Assembly (NCBI RefSeq): GCF_029846115.1
Contig: NZ_JARVZZ010000002.1
Coordinates: 1-64,000 of the forward strand
Source of the DNA: Serratia marcescens
GTDB taxonomy: Bacteria; Pseudomonadota; Gammaproteobacteria; Enterobacterales; Enterobacteriaceae
Length of the DNA stretch: 64,000 bases
Direction: 5' to 3'
Shown here: positions 45,553 to 54,019 of the stretch, piece after piece
Layout of the letters: the number at the start of each line of letters is the position of its first letter
Numbering within the stretch: position 1 is the stretch's first letter
Made by a program: the position numbers and the translations under genes
The notes under the pieces: model-generated
What the model was told of the DNA's origin: nothing
The model's database searches: none
The model's input: only the letters and a program-made list of their open reading frames with translations

Positions 45553-46950
45553 TCACCGCTCTCCTGTTGTTGATGTGCCGAGACCGAACTGAGCCGGATC
45601 AAGCTTGCCGAGGTGGTTCAGCATCTGATCGGTGTTGAACCCGTTCAGGCTTTGCCCGGATTTAGGCTGGTCGCTCCCTTCGGTCTGCCCCTGCTGACGG
45701 CTCTCTTTTTCCGCCGCCACCTCCTCGATAGTCTTCATCTGGAAGCCTTCCTGGAACACCACCGTGACCTCATTGCCGGCGCCGATCGGAATAACCGGGT
45801 GATACTGCTCAGCCCGCTTGATGTAATAGTCGCTGAGCGTTGAAGCGGCTTTGCTGGCCCCCCCGCCAATGGCCGATTTGGCAATATCGCCGGCGCCCAT
45901 GCTGGCCGTTGCCCCAAGACCAACGGTCGGCTGCGCCGCCCGGCCGGCCCCCTCGCCCAACCCGTCAAGGAACCCGGCGCCCCAGGCAAAGCCGAGGATC
46001 TTGCCGTTGCGCATCACCACCTCGCCCTTGACGCCGTTCTTGCCCATAAAGGAAACGTGGCCGTCGATGTCCTGATCGATAATGTCGTCACCGCGAATGC
46101 AGCTGATTTTTCGGGTGCGCACAATGGCGCGTTCGCTGGAGACGTCGCCGTAGGCTTCCATGCTGATAAAACAGCCGGTCGCGTCATAGGTCTTGCTGTT
46201 CGGCATCTCGATCCGGCCGGTCACCCGTACCTGCATCGGCACCGTGGCCGTGTTCCCGGTCACTGATGCGTTGGCATCCGCCCCCTCAATCAGGATGGAT
46301 TTGGCGAAGCTGCCGGTCGGGATATAGGGGTACTTCTTTTTCCTGGGGCCGGTCTCCGGCGGCACCAGTGACTTGCGATAGAGACGGCCGGGCACGGGGA
46401 TAGGCTTGTAGTCAACGTTCGGTGGCGGTGTGACGCCTTTGCCCGGATAGAACGCCGTCGGCGGCGGAACAGCGCCACCCGGTGCCGGCGGGAACTGCGT
46501 CGGCATCGGCTCGCCCTCGGGCGTCACGCCGTTAACCAGCGGCGGTAAGGGGGCGGAACCGGGGGCCGGGTTCCCTGGTGTTGCTTGACTCCCCGGTCCG
46601 CCAAACTGTTTCAGGTTCTTGTTTTCGTCTTCCAGCACCTGCATGCGCTTCTGATCTTCCAGACGCGATTTGTTCAGCAGGTCGATTTCCTGACGCAGGG
46701 CGGTAAACTGCTTGTTAATTTCGGCCTGCGCGGCCTGAGTCTGGGTGATGGCATGCTGCTGCACGCGATCGTCAAAGGTATTGTCGACCACCCCGGTCAG
46801 GTCGGGAGCCGGTTCGGCAGGGTGCTGTGTCTCCAGCTCCGCATCCTGCGAGAAGTAATAACCGCCGCCGATGGCCGCGGCGACCGCCAGCGCGACCGCG
46901 CCCAGCCAGAGATATTGCTTGCGCTTGACCAGCACATTGATGTTCGCCAT
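45553..46950 (-). CDS. traB: TraB (VirB10-like) core-complex protein
   Basis: A 465-residue protein (F TraB about 475). The start at 46950 (MANINVLVKRKQYLWLGAVA) matches F; the ATG shares one base with the traK stop (TGATG). One membrane helix near residues 14-32 is followed by a coiled coil (residues about 70-120), a Pro-rich stretch and a C-terminal beta domain (IPTGSFAKSILIEGADA, GWGAGFLDG-type region). It spans the envelope. Confidence 0.95.
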   Translation of the reverse strand: MANINVLVKRKQYLWLGAVALAVAAAIGGGYYFSQDAELETQHPAEPAPDLTGVVDNTFDDRVQQHAITQTQAAQAEINKQFTALRQEIDLLNKSRLEDQKRMQVLEDENKNLKQFGGPGSQATPGNPAPGSAPLPPLVNGVTPEGEPMPTQFPPAPGGAVPPPTAFYPGKGVTPPPNVDYKPIPVPGRLYRKSLVPPETGPRKKKYPYIPTGSFAKSILIEGADANASVTGNTATVPMQVRVTGRIEMPNSKTYDATGCFISMEAYGDVSSERAIVRTRKISCIRGDDIIDQDIDGHVSFMGKNGVKGEVVMRNGKILGFAWGAGFLDGLGEGAGRAAQPTVGLGATASMGAGDIAKSAIGGGASKAASTLSDYYIKRAEQYHPVIPIGAGNEVTVVFQEGFQMKTIEEVAAEKESRQQGQTEGSDQPKSGQSLNGFNTDQMLNHLGKLDPAQFGLGTSTTGER

Positions 46951-47678
46951 CAGCGGCCTCCCTCGGACAAGGTGATCCACACGCTCATGCGACCGCCGCC
47001 GATAATCTGCCGGGTAGGTGTATCGAACATCACCGCCCGCACACCCCGTTGCCAGAAGTCGTGCTCATTGACCCACTGGCTGGCGCTGCCGGGATTGCTG
47101 ACCTCAAAACGAACCACCTTCAGGTGATGCCCTGTCCAGACCTGCTGCGCCTGTGCCCGCAAACCGTAAGGTGCGGCCAGCGCTTCCCGCGTGACCGGCA
47201 TCTGCCCATAGCCGGCCGGCAACCGACCCTCCATCAATGACTTGTTGAGCGAGACCAGCATGGACTCGTAGGGCTGCCCCTCTTCCCAGCCTTTGGCAGC
47301 CACAGAAACGCCCTGGCTCTCCCCCACCAGTGAGAACGTGCGGCCGACACCGGCACGCGGTACGGCGCGAATGGAATAGTTCATGCCCCGCTCGGTTTCG
47401 ATAACAAAACTGAACGGCTTTTTATTGAGCGTACTCAGTACCAGCCCGCCGTTGGCCGCCGGCTCATAATTGACCAGGCTTTCATCCACGCCGCTGACGA
47501 ACGTCACGCGATCGCCGGGGACGTTGAACAGGTTGGGTTCGCTGTTGCTGAGTGAAACATGCGCCTGACTGCCGTTCTGCAGTGGGATAGTGACCGGCGC
47601 ATCCACCGTGCCGGCCTGGGCGCCGAAGCAGGCCGTCAGAGCGACAACCATCAGCGCATAGCGACGTTTAGTTTTCAT
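46950..47678 (-). CDS. traK: TraK secretin-like (VirB9-like) protein
   Basis: A 242-residue exported protein (F TraK 242). A signal peptide (ending CFGAQAGTV) is followed by the N-terminal domain with NLFNVPGDRVTFVSGVDES and the C-terminal domain VVRFEVSNPGSASQWVNEHD. It forms the outer-membrane core with TraV and TraB. It overlaps traE by 11 bp. Confidence 0.94.
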   Translation of the reverse strand: MKTKRRYALMVVALTACFGAQAGTVDAPVTIPLQNGSQAHVSLSNSEPNLFNVPGDRVTFVSGVDESLVNYEPAANGGLVLSTLNKKPFSFVIETERGMNYSIRAVPRAGVGRTFSLVGESQGVSVAAKGWEEGQPYESMLVSLNKSLMEGRLPAGYGQMPVTREALAAPYGLRAQAQQVWTGHHLKVVRFEVSNPGSASQWVNEHDFWQRGVRAVMFDTPTRQIIGGGRMSVWITLSEGGR

Positions 47679-48231
47679 CGTTTACCTCGACGAACTTGGC
47701 CAGCCAGGTCACACCCTCGCTGCGATCGATATAAAGGGAGTAATGCTTGAGGGCTTTTTCCGGGGCGCTGTCACCGATCCAGGTACGCAGCTCACCGCGA
47801 ATATCAACACGCCCCTGGGCGGGATAGACTTTCACGCTGGTCTGGAAGAAAGCCGCATTGACGTTGCTGGCCCTAATACGGTTGGCCTCCTCGGCCAGGA
47901 CAATCTTGAGGGCGTTTTGCGCCGCCGGCTTGACCATCATGAGCAGGGTGGAATGTGAGGCGTTGACCGTCTCAGGGGTCACATTGAGACGTAACGCGAC
48001 AAAGGAGAGCGCCATTTGCTCGAGATACGATGCATCAGCGCTGTTTTGCGAGACGCCGAACGGCGCCTTGAACAACATGGGGACTGCCACCACCTGTTTC
48101 TCGTTCTGCAGGCGATAGTTGTTGATAGCCATGATAATGACGGCCACCGTCAGCGCAGCAATCAACAGCGCCATGACAATAAAGCCGATGGCAATAATAC
48201 GGTTTGAGTTGAGACGTGCTGAGTGTTCCAT
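47668..48231 (-). CDS. traE: TraE (VirB5/8-like) inner-membrane protein
   Basis: A 187-residue protein (F TraE 188) with one N-terminal helix (IIAIGFIVMALLIAALTVAV) and a periplasmic domain (SDADASYLEQMALSF-like part, GELRTWIGDSAPEKALKHYS). It lies 10 bp after traL. Confidence 0.93.
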   Translation of the reverse strand: MEHSARLNSNRIIAIGFIVMALLIAALTVAVIIMAINNYRLQNEKQVVAVPMLFKAPFGVSQNSADASYLEQMALSFVALRLNVTPETVNASHSTLLMMVKPAAQNALKIVLAEEANRIRASNVNAAFFQTSVKVYPAQGRVDIRGELRTWIGDSAPEKALKHYSLYIDRSEGVTWLAKFVEVNDEN

Positions 48232-48241
48232 TATCGCCTGC

Positions 48242-48547
48242 CTATTTTATCCATTTCCGAAAACACGATTCAGGGACCACCTTGTAGACGCCTTTGCCGA
48301 GCGAGGTCGGTAAATACCAATATGCAAGGTCACGCAGCCAGCTACTGCCCTTCCCCTTTTTGGCTTTGTGAATGGCCCAGAACACCAGCGCCGCCAAAAT
48401 AATCCCCGTGATATATTTCTGCTGCCAGATAAACCAGCCGCCAGTAATAGCCACGGGGATTAATTCATCAAGACAAAACCCAAACCAGCGGTCTTGTGTT
48501 CTCAGTGTTTTCGGGAAACGGTATTTGTTCAGATCGTTTCCCGACAT
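48242..48547 (-). CDS. traL: TraL (VirB3-like) pilus assembly protein
   Basis: A 101-residue protein (F TraL 91). The start at 48547 ([20 protein letters not shown]) is preferred; an in-frame upstream extension overlaps traA in the wrong frame. One or two membrane helices ([13 protein letters not shown] and [15 protein letters not shown]) and the WYLPTSLG C-terminal motif match F. Confidence 0.93.
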   Translation of the reverse strand: MSGNDLNKYRFPKTLRTQDRWFGFCLDELIPVAITGGWFIWQQKYITGIILAALVFWAIHKAKKGKGSSWLRDLAYWYLPTSLGKGVYKVVPESCFRKWIK

Positions 48548-48558
48548 ACCGCCCCCGA

Positions 48559-48921
48559 TTAATACCCGGCGACTTTCATACCCACCGCGATCAGGACAGA
48601 GACCACGATGAAGCCGGAGAGGTATTTGAGGTTTTTGGTGGCCATATACATCACGGCACCAACCAGCACTTCGACCAGGACGATCCATTTGACCATGGTG
48701 GAACCAGAACCTGCGGTTGCCTTAACATCGGCATCGCCGGATTGCAGCATGTCCTTACCGCCAGCAGCGAGAGCCACTTCTGGGAAGAACGAAGCCAGTA
48801 CGGCAAACGGCAGGATCACCTTGAGGAAATTCACGACGCGTTGCCGAGAAAACAGCTTACGAAGTGAAAATCCCTGACGTTGGGCAACAGAAGGCCCCTG
48901 AGCGCTTAATGAAGCATTCAT
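48559..48921 (-). CDS. traA: TraA F-type pilin precursor (propilin)
   Basis: A 120-residue propilin. The long leader ends FFPEVALA and the mature pilin starts [20 protein letters not shown], with the hydrophobic segments [20 protein letters not shown] and [18 protein letters not shown] mature pilin starts AGSSGQDLMASGN. AAGGA lies about 10 nt upstream of the ATG. It is the first gene of the tra operon here. No TraQ chaperone gene was recognised in the window. Confidence 0.95.
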   Translation of the reverse strand: MNASLSAQGPSVAQRQGFSLRKLFSRQRVVNFLKVILPFAVLASFFPEVALAAGGKDMLQSGDADVKATAGSGSTMVKWIVLVEVLVGAVMYMATKNLKYLSGFIVVSVLIAVGMKVAGY

Positions 48922-49303
48922 TTAAATTATCCTTGAATGAAGTAAATCTTTGGATGCAATAGAGAAACATCCTTGGCTTAGTATGAAATGAGATTATTTG
49001 AACAGTTAGCAGCACCCCCTTACATTATGAAAATTAAAGATATCTTGATAAAAAATAAGCTGTTTTTGATGTAACCACTTGAAGTAAAATCACAAAAAAA
49101 CAATAAAAATCATTAAATTAAAATTTAATCTCGTGGTATGAGTGTGATGAATTTGCTCTACGAGATGACCATCTACAGCTACCAATGGTTTGACTGATTG
49201 AACTAAAACAATGAAACTGTAGAATACATTCAACAACAAAGCAACACAAAACGCACCATATGATGCTTTTTAATTTCATCAAATTGAATAATAAGGAGTT
49301 TAT
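48922..49303. promoter_or_regulatory. Divergent regulatory region between traA and queC
   Basis: This AT-rich 380-bp region must hold the main tra operon promoter (leftward) and the queC promoter (rightward). traJ and traY, which activate this promoter in F, are absent. I did not find a convincing strong promoter or operator by eye. AAGGAG lies about 8 nt upstream of the queC ATG. Confidence 0.5.
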
Positions 49304-50005
49304 ATGTCAGGAAAAACAGCAGTAGTTGTATTCAGTGGAGGTCAAGATTCAACTACGTGCTTAGTGAAGGCTTTCGCTGAGTATGACTCCGTGCACTGTT
49401 TAACCTTCGACTACGGCCAGCGCCACAGTGAAGAAATTAAAATAGCGGAGCAACTTGCAAAGAAGCTAAACGTAAGCTCACATAAAATTTTAGATGTTAA
49501 TGTAATCAATGAGTTAGCAATAAGTAGTTTGACTAGAAATGAGATTGAAGTGCCCGAACACAAAAATGCTGATTCAGATGGAATACCATCAACGTTTGTT
49601 CCTGGCAGAAACATCGTATTCCTTACCCTTGCCGCCATCTATGCATTTCAAGTAAATGCGGAAGATGTAATAACAGGTGTTTGTGAGACTGATTTTTCAG
49701 GATACCCGGACTGCCGTGATGTTTTTGTAAAAGCGTTAAACCACGCAGTAAGTTTAGGAATAGGAAGAGATATCAGGTTTGTAACGCCACTAATGTCATT
49801 AAACAAAGCTGAAACATGGGCATTAGCAGACAATATGGGATGTTTGGAACTCATCAGAGATGAAACTTTAACTTGTTACAATGGTGTTAAAAGTTTTGGA
49901 TGTGGGAAATGTGACGCATGTTTTCTACGATCGAGGGGGTTTAATGAATACCTACAAAATAAAGAAGAAATAAAAAAAAGCCTGCAAAAAAAACAGGCTA
50001 TATGA
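49304..50005 (+). CDS. queC: QueC, 7-cyano-7-deazaguanine (preQ0) synthase
   Basis: A 233-residue QueC (E. coli 231). The ATP-pyrophosphatase P-loop is [14 protein letters not shown], with [11 protein letters not shown] following. Other conserved blocks are [35 protein letters not shown] and [11 protein letters not shown]. The zinc site is [20 protein letters not shown]. QueC makes preQ0 from CDG with ammonia and ATP in the cytosol, for queuosine in tRNA or 7-deazaguanine bases in DNA. It lies between traM and traA with AT-rich codon use unlike the tra genes, so it looks acquired. Confidence 0.95.
   Translation: MSGKTAVVVFSGGQDSTTCLVKAFAEYDSVHCLTFDYGQRHSEEIKIAEQLAKKLNVSSHKILDVNVINELAISSLTRNEIEVPEHKNADSDGIPSTFVPGRNIVFLTLAAIYAFQVNAEDVITGVCETDFSGYPDCRDVFVKALNHAVSLGIGRDIRFVTPLMSLNKAETWALADNMGCLELIRDETLTCYNGVKSFGCGKCDACFLRSRGFNEYLQNKEEIKKSLQKKQAI
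49972..49999 (-). terminator. Rho-independent terminator for the VUT gene inside the queC 3' end
   Basis: On the minus strand AGCCTG pairs with CAGGCT (49994-49999 and 49979-49984) and is followed by eight T residues (49979-49972). It lies 17 bp past the stop at 50016 and within the last codons of queC. Confidence 0.8.
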
Positions 50006-50015
50006 CTAATTAAAT

Positions 50016-50873
50016 TTATTCTTGAGTGAGGTATTTATTAAATAGATACCTTGCTCCATACGCAGGAAAAACATTAACAATTGCATACGCCAACTTAATT
50101 ATTACTTGAACGGCGATAATTCCTATTATTTGTTCGTTTGTCATCAAACCACTGAAAGCTATGAAACAAAAGACAACACTATCTATAACAGAGGCCACAA
50201 ATATACTGGACAGAATCCTTATATATAAGTAGCGAGAATTCGTCAGTTCTTTGATTTTACAAAGCACATATGAATTAGCCAGCTCGGAGGTAAGAAAAGC
50301 TATAGTTGATGCAAGAAATGTTGATTGTATTTGATTAATAAGGCTATTATATGGGCCATTGAATATCCATTCAGGTATAACAGGTAACTTCAGAGAAACA
50401 TAAAGCAACCCTAATATTGCCGCATTAGCAACAACACACATGTAAATGGCTTTTCTTGCCAGCCTAAATCCATAAAATTCATTCAGAAGATCTACTACTA
50501 AGAATGTAAACGGGTAAACAAAAGTACCAGGCGTAATGATGAGATCAAAGTATTGTATGTGAACTGGTTTGACTGCAGCTATATTACTAAATATATAACA
50601 AACACTAATAACCAAACAAAAAGCAACATAAGTTAACCACTGCTTTTCATTTCTATCTTTAAACTCATATTCAGTTTTAACACTTTCACCAGAGCTATAT
50701 ATTTTTCGACAAACCGCCGACACTTCTCTAGCGTTAAAATCATCAATCACCTCTGAAGATAGTAGTCTTTCGTATGGCATTGACATAACCCGCCCAGTAT
50801 TCAACACCATAACGTTAGCTTTTCCATTGAGGATATCAAATCCAATTAGCTTATATTTTATATTCGCTTCCAT
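50016..50873 (-). CDS. VUT/YhhQ-family queuosine-precursor transporter with N-terminal extension
   Basis: A 285-residue protein with six hydrophobic segments after residue 80 (WLTYVAFCLVISVCYIFSNI, TFVYPFTFLVVDLLNEFYGF, FLASTIAFLTSELANSYVLC). The PFTFLVVDLLNEFYG and ASxxAFLTSELAN motifs mark the VUT/QPTR family, which imports preQ0/preQ1-type bases; YhhQ of E. coli is 221 residues. The extra 75 N-terminal residues are soluble. Its start overlaps the XRE gene by 23 bp and it converges on queC. Confidence 0.87.
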   Translation of the reverse strand: MEANIKYKLIGFDILNGKANVMVLNTGRVMSMPYERLLSSEVIDDFNAREVSAVCRKIYSSGESVKTEYEFKDRNEKQWLTYVAFCLVISVCYIFSNIAAVKPVHIQYFDLIITPGTFVYPFTFLVVDLLNEFYGFRLARKAIYMCVVANAAILGLLYVSLKLPVIPEWIFNGPYNSLINQIQSTFLASTIAFLTSELANSYVLCKIKELTNSRYLYIRILSSIFVASVIDSVVFCFIAFSGLMTNEQIIGIIAVQVIIKLAYAIVNVFPAYGARYLFNKYLTQE

Positions 50874-51447
50874 ACCTTTCCTCGATTATTGTACCAACAA
50901 CATCCTCAGCAACTAAATGAGCCGAACTACCATCAATCACCTTCAAACTTTTGCTTGAAGTAACCACAAGAACATTTGCCTCATGAATGATAGCCTCACG
51001 GCGAACGATGATTACATCACCTTTATTATAGTATCCTTTTATCTCTTTTGTTAGAAGTATTCCAACTACATTAGGACCTTCACCGAAGAAATAAGTTATA
51101 GGTGACGACATAACTAACCGTCCAATTTTTGCATTTACTGCTGAGAGTATAGTTGTATCTTTAATAATCGGAACCGCCAACGGGTTCATGTTACCATCGA
51201 TGGTTACTAACTTATTAGATAACTCCTTTTCTTGTAAATCAACAGATTGAATTTCTTTAAATGAAACACCAAAGAATCCGGCTACTTTTCGAAGAGTATT
51301 TTCTTGAACGCGCTCTACCCTACCTTCAAGGATCTTATATATAGTAGTTCGATTAACACCGGCACCATCACTCAAAGAAACTTGTGTTTCCTTTCTCGAA
51401 GAAAGAAGGTAATTTATATTCTTTTTTATTATCTCGGTATTATTCAT
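50851..51447 (-). CDS. XRE-family regulator with LexA/S24-like C-terminal domain
   Basis: A 198-residue protein. The N-terminal helix-turn-helix is TQVSLSDGAGVNRTTIYKIL. The C-terminal part (EGPNVVGILLTKEIKGYYNK then GDVIIVRREAIIHEANVLVV) has the GD-x-hydrophobic layout of S24 repressor domains, but I see no clear Ser-Lys catalytic pair. It is in operon with the transporter and divergent from the second XRE gene, so it may govern both. Start taken at 51447; no strong ribosome-binding site is visible. Confidence 0.75.
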   Translation of the reverse strand: MNNTEIIKKNINYLLSSRKETQVSLSDGAGVNRTTIYKILEGRVERVQENTLRKVAGFFGVSFKEIQSVDLQEKELSNKLVTIDGNMNPLAVPIIKDTTILSAVNAKIGRLVMSSPITYFFGEGPNVVGILLTKEIKGYYNKGDVIIVRREAIIHEANVLVVTSSKSLKVIDGSSAHLVAEDVVGTIIEERYGSEYKI

Positions 51448-51618
51448 GGCATACTCATGATCAAATAATAGTGATGGTTAGTCAAAAGATGATACATGAA
51501 AGACATCAGATGATGAAATAAACATAGCACAGCATGAACTACACATTATCAACAGTTCTTGATTATGTGGATTTTTCACCTCCTAACACTATGTAAAATC
51601 ATAATAAAGGAGGAGACC

Positions 51619-51981
51619 ATGATACCAAAAAGACTAAAAGATGCCAGAATATCAAGTGGTTATACACAGGAGCAGTTAGCTGAACTTGTAGGTATACAAG
51701 GGGCCAATTCAAGCTCAAGACTGTCAAGTTACGAAGTCGGCAGAACAGAACCACCTTTCAGCTTAGTAGTAAAAATAGCCAACTTATTGGATTACCCAGA
51801 GTATTACTTCTATACGATAGATGATGATTTAGCTACAGATCTTCTTGAAATGCATAGAAACAGAACAAATCCCTCCAAAAATAAATTCTACAGTTCAGTA
51901 ATAGAAGAGAAGAAATTAGCTAAAAAAGTTGAAGATGCCAAACGACTAGCAATTGAAATAATTGACTGTCTAAACAAATAG
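51619..51981 (+). CDS. Small XRE-family regulator
   Basis: A 120-residue protein. The start at 51619 (MIPKRLKDARISSGYTQEQL) has AAAGGAGGAG 5 nt upstream; an in-frame ATG at 51559 lacks one. The helix-turn-helix covers residues about 5-60 (TQEQLAELVG, SRLSSYEVGRTEP) and the C-terminal half is helical and Lys-rich. It is divergent from the S24-like gene, like a repressor-antirepressor pair. Its target is unknown; the traA or traM promoters are nearby candidates. Confidence 0.8.
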   Translation: MIPKRLKDARISSGYTQEQLAELVGIQGANSSSRLSSYEVGRTEPPFSLVVKIANLLDYPEYYFYTIDDDLATDLLEMHRNRTNPSKNKFYSSVIEEKKLAKKVEDAKRLAIEIIDCLNK

Positions 51982-51995
51982 AAATCAGCAAGCAT

Positions 51996-52030
51996 AATTA
52001 CCTCACTCCCAAAGGAGGCATGAGGTAATT
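51996..52030. terminator. Bidirectional hairpin between the XRE gene and traM
   Basis: AATTACCTCA (51996-52005) pairs with TGAGGTAATT (52021-52030), and CTCC/GGAG extend the stem. It lies between two convergent genes. There is no long T-run, so termination is inferred from position. Confidence 0.6.
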
Positions 52031-52047
52031 AAGCTATTGATGATAGT

Positions 52048-52446
52048 TCATTCGTTAGTACTATCTGAATCAACACCAATAAAAAATCTCTCTAACTTAT
52101 CATTAACAGATTCGTTTATTTCTGAAATGATCTGCTGATAGTTATTAAGTTTTGGTTTATCTGCAACATGTGGAGCTAGAGTACTTGCACCAAGAACCTT
52201 TGCCATTGCAAGTTGAGTTTTCAATACGTTTTCCAAAAGAGTTTTGTTAAACTCCGTCTGATTAAAAGGGTCATCTTTTCTTTCCATCTGTGCCTCATAG
52301 ACTCTGAGACCGAGCTCAAGAAGCATGGAAATAACACTAGATGTACTTACTTCAGTTTCAGCCGCCCCTTCTTGGCGACGCTGTTCAACAATAGCATGAA
52401 TCTTTTCAACCGCCTCCTTGCTGACATATGCTTGAATTCTTGCCAT
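52048..52446 (-). CDS. traM: TraM relaxosome accessory protein
   Basis: A 132-residue TraM (F 127). The start at 52446 (MARIQAYVSKEAVEKIHAIV) matches F TraM MAKVNLYISNDAYEKINAII. The tetramerisation domain starts SVISMLLELGLRVYEAQMER and continues FNQTEFNKTLLENVLKTQLA; the C-terminus ends in ERFF plus an acidic tail that binds TraD. It binds GANTC sites next to oriT, of which six lie just upstream (52513-52679). Confidence 0.94.
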   Translation of the reverse strand: MARIQAYVSKEAVEKIHAIVEQRRQEGAAETEVSTSSVISMLLELGLRVYEAQMERKDDPFNQTEFNKTLLENVLKTQLAMAKVLGASTLAPHVADKPKLNNYQQIISEINESVNDKLERFFIGVDSDSTNE

Positions 52447-52865
52447 ATAATTTTTACTCCATGACATTATTAGCTGACAGATAATCTGTATGTAATTTGA
52501 GTTGGCATGCACGAATCAAATCCGACTCTAATTACGAGTCTAATGATAGCTATAAAAGCAAAATCATACAACTCGCCTCTAGGGTCGTTCCTGTTTATCT
52601 ATATGAAATTTAGTGATAACTCTATATAGAGTTGTGTATAAACTCGAATAACGACTCTAGCTAGAGTCCTTTACGACTCTAGCTACTCATCATTTTAAAA
52701 TATAACAATAACATTAAACTCTTAACTAACTGTTTTAAATATATAATTCTGCAAAATACAATTTTGCGTGGGGTGTGATGTAGTTACCACAAAGAGCGCG
52801 AATTTGTTGACTCGAGATCCCGAAAAGGCTAGATTTTCACCAGGGCTCGGAATTTTAAGGAAAAC
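52447..52865. other. oriT: oriT region with nic site and TraM-type GANTC arrays
   Basis: TTTTGCGTGGGGTGTGATG (52762-52780) is close to the F nic sequence TTTGCGTGGGGTGTGGTG; by analogy nicking is expected on the + strand near 52776/52777. A small inverted repeat GCAAAAT-ACA-ATTTTGC (52751-52767) lies beside it as in F. Two clusters of GANTC motifs, at 52513, 52524, 52536 and at 52653, 52664, 52675, are spaced 11-12 bp, i.e. on one helix face, as for TraM sites. With this polarity the leading region is to the right and the tra operon enters last. Confidence 0.9.
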
Positions 52866-53336
52866 ATGAAAAACCTCATCGTAGCGTTAATGCTGTTCAG
52901 TTCAACGGCCGCTATGGCTGATTGTTTTGACATGGCGGGTCGGGATTATCACATCGACCCGGATCTGCTACGTGCTATTTCATGGAACGAGTCACGTTTT
53001 AATCCCGTGGCTATCGGCCCAAATCCTACAACAGGGTACGGTGTGGGGTTAATGCAAATTGACTCCCAGCATTTTAACTCGCTTTCGTTGATAGGGGTTT
53101 CAGAACGGCACCTGAAACAAGATCCGTGTATGAACATCTACACCGGTGCTTATTATCTCGCGATTGCCTTTAAGAAGTGGGGAGCGACCTGGCAGGCAGT
53201 TGGTGCTTATAATGCAGGGTTTAAAGACTCTCCAAAGCAGGCGCAACGACGTTACAAGTATGCGAGTAAAATCGAGAAAACCTACCGGGCGATAAAAGCC
53301 AGCAAGCAGCAACCCCTCCTCGTTCAGAACCCGTAG
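52866..53336 (+). CDS. Orf169/GeneX-like lytic transglycosylase
   Basis: A 156-residue exported protein; the signal peptide ends AAMA. The SLT domain has the catalytic Glu in [10 protein letters not shown] (E42), the GVGLMQID block and [10 protein letters not shown] orf169 sits at the same place beside oriT. It opens peptidoglycan locally for the transfer apparatus. It is divergent from traM across oriT and is the only non-IS rightward gene of the leading region. Confidence 0.92.
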   Translation: MKNLIVALMLFSSTAAMADCFDMAGRDYHIDPDLLRAISWNESRFNPVAIGPNPTTGYGVGLMQIDSQHFNSLSLIGVSERHLKQDPCMNIYTGAYYLAIAFKKWGATWQAVGAYNAGFKDSPKQAQRRYKYASKIEKTYRAIKASKQQPLLVQNP

Positions 53337-53337
53337 T

Positions 53338-53614
53338 TTATCCACATATGCACATAAGACAAAGCCAGTGAAGTTTCCCATCACCTTAATGGAAAACGAA
53401 CGGGAGCGGTTATTTCACCGGATCAAGGTGAAATAACGTCGATTGTGTAGATGTGGGTAAGCGGATCGCAAGGTAACGGACATCAACAAAAAACGGTCAC
53501 GTTTTTTGGGTGCTAACCAGGGCGCCCCTTTGGGGCAGTGGGAGCGGGAAATGTATTTCCCGCTGGGCGGGCGGGGAGAATAAGATGCGCTCCCTCGATG
53601 GGAACGCATCTTAT
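53338..53614. repeat. Cluster of strong hairpins and a DnaA box in the leading region
   Basis: TTATCCACA (53338-53346) is a perfect DnaA box. Then come GTTATTTCACC (53409-53419) pairing perfectly with 53427-53437, GCCCC-TTT-GGGGC (53524-53536), AGCGGGAAAT (53543-53552) pairing perfectly with 53555-53564, and ATAAGATGCG (53580-53589) with 53605-53614. The first may serve as terminator for the transglycosylase gene; such density next to oriT is also what a single-strand initiation (ssi) site would look like. Confidence 0.65.
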
Positions 53615-53621
53615 CAGCGCG

Positions 53622-53918
53622 CTACCATGCAAAAACGTCGTAGCCAGGGAGAATGGGCGCATCACAATCAAAATGGATGTAACCTGTGCGGTGATATTTA
53701 ACATGGTGAATTAAAAACCGCCTCAGAGCCTTTGACGCCCCTTGCGACTTTAATACCCGCAGCCGCCAGTGATAATCCGTCAGCACCAGAATATAACCGT
53801 ACTGGGTATTAACCACCCAGGAACGAAAAGCCGCCTGCCCTGCCATTGTCGCTAACAGCTCGTTATCTTCCAATGTAAAATGTGCCGTACTGCATACCCG
53901 TAAATTTTCCGTTTGCAT
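53622..53918 (-). CDS. Leading-region protein of unknown function
   Basis: A 98-residue product, MQTENLRVCSTAHFTLEDNE, with aromatic-rich middle (SWVVNTQYGYILVLTDYHWR). GAGGTGAAAG lies just upstream of the ATG. It follows the DUF932 gene 102 bp downstream. Small genes of this kind are common in leading regions; I do not recognise the family. Confidence 0.6.
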   Translation of the reverse strand: MQTENLRVCSTAHFTLEDNELLATMAGQAAFRSWVVNTQYGYILVLTDYHWRLRVLKSQGASKALRRFLIHHVKYHRTGYIHFDCDAPILPGYDVFAW

Positions 53919-54019
53919 CTTTCACCTCGTTATTTCATACTGTCCGCGCTGTGTTAACTGTACGTTCTGTAGCAGTGTTCGGCCCCGGTATTGATGGGCG
54001 TCATTACCGGGGCACCCTG

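Noticed and set aside
52949-53384. Minus strand frames over the lytic transglycosylase gene
   Set aside because: The + strand gene has signal peptide and SLT catalytic motifs; the antisense frames do not read as proteins.
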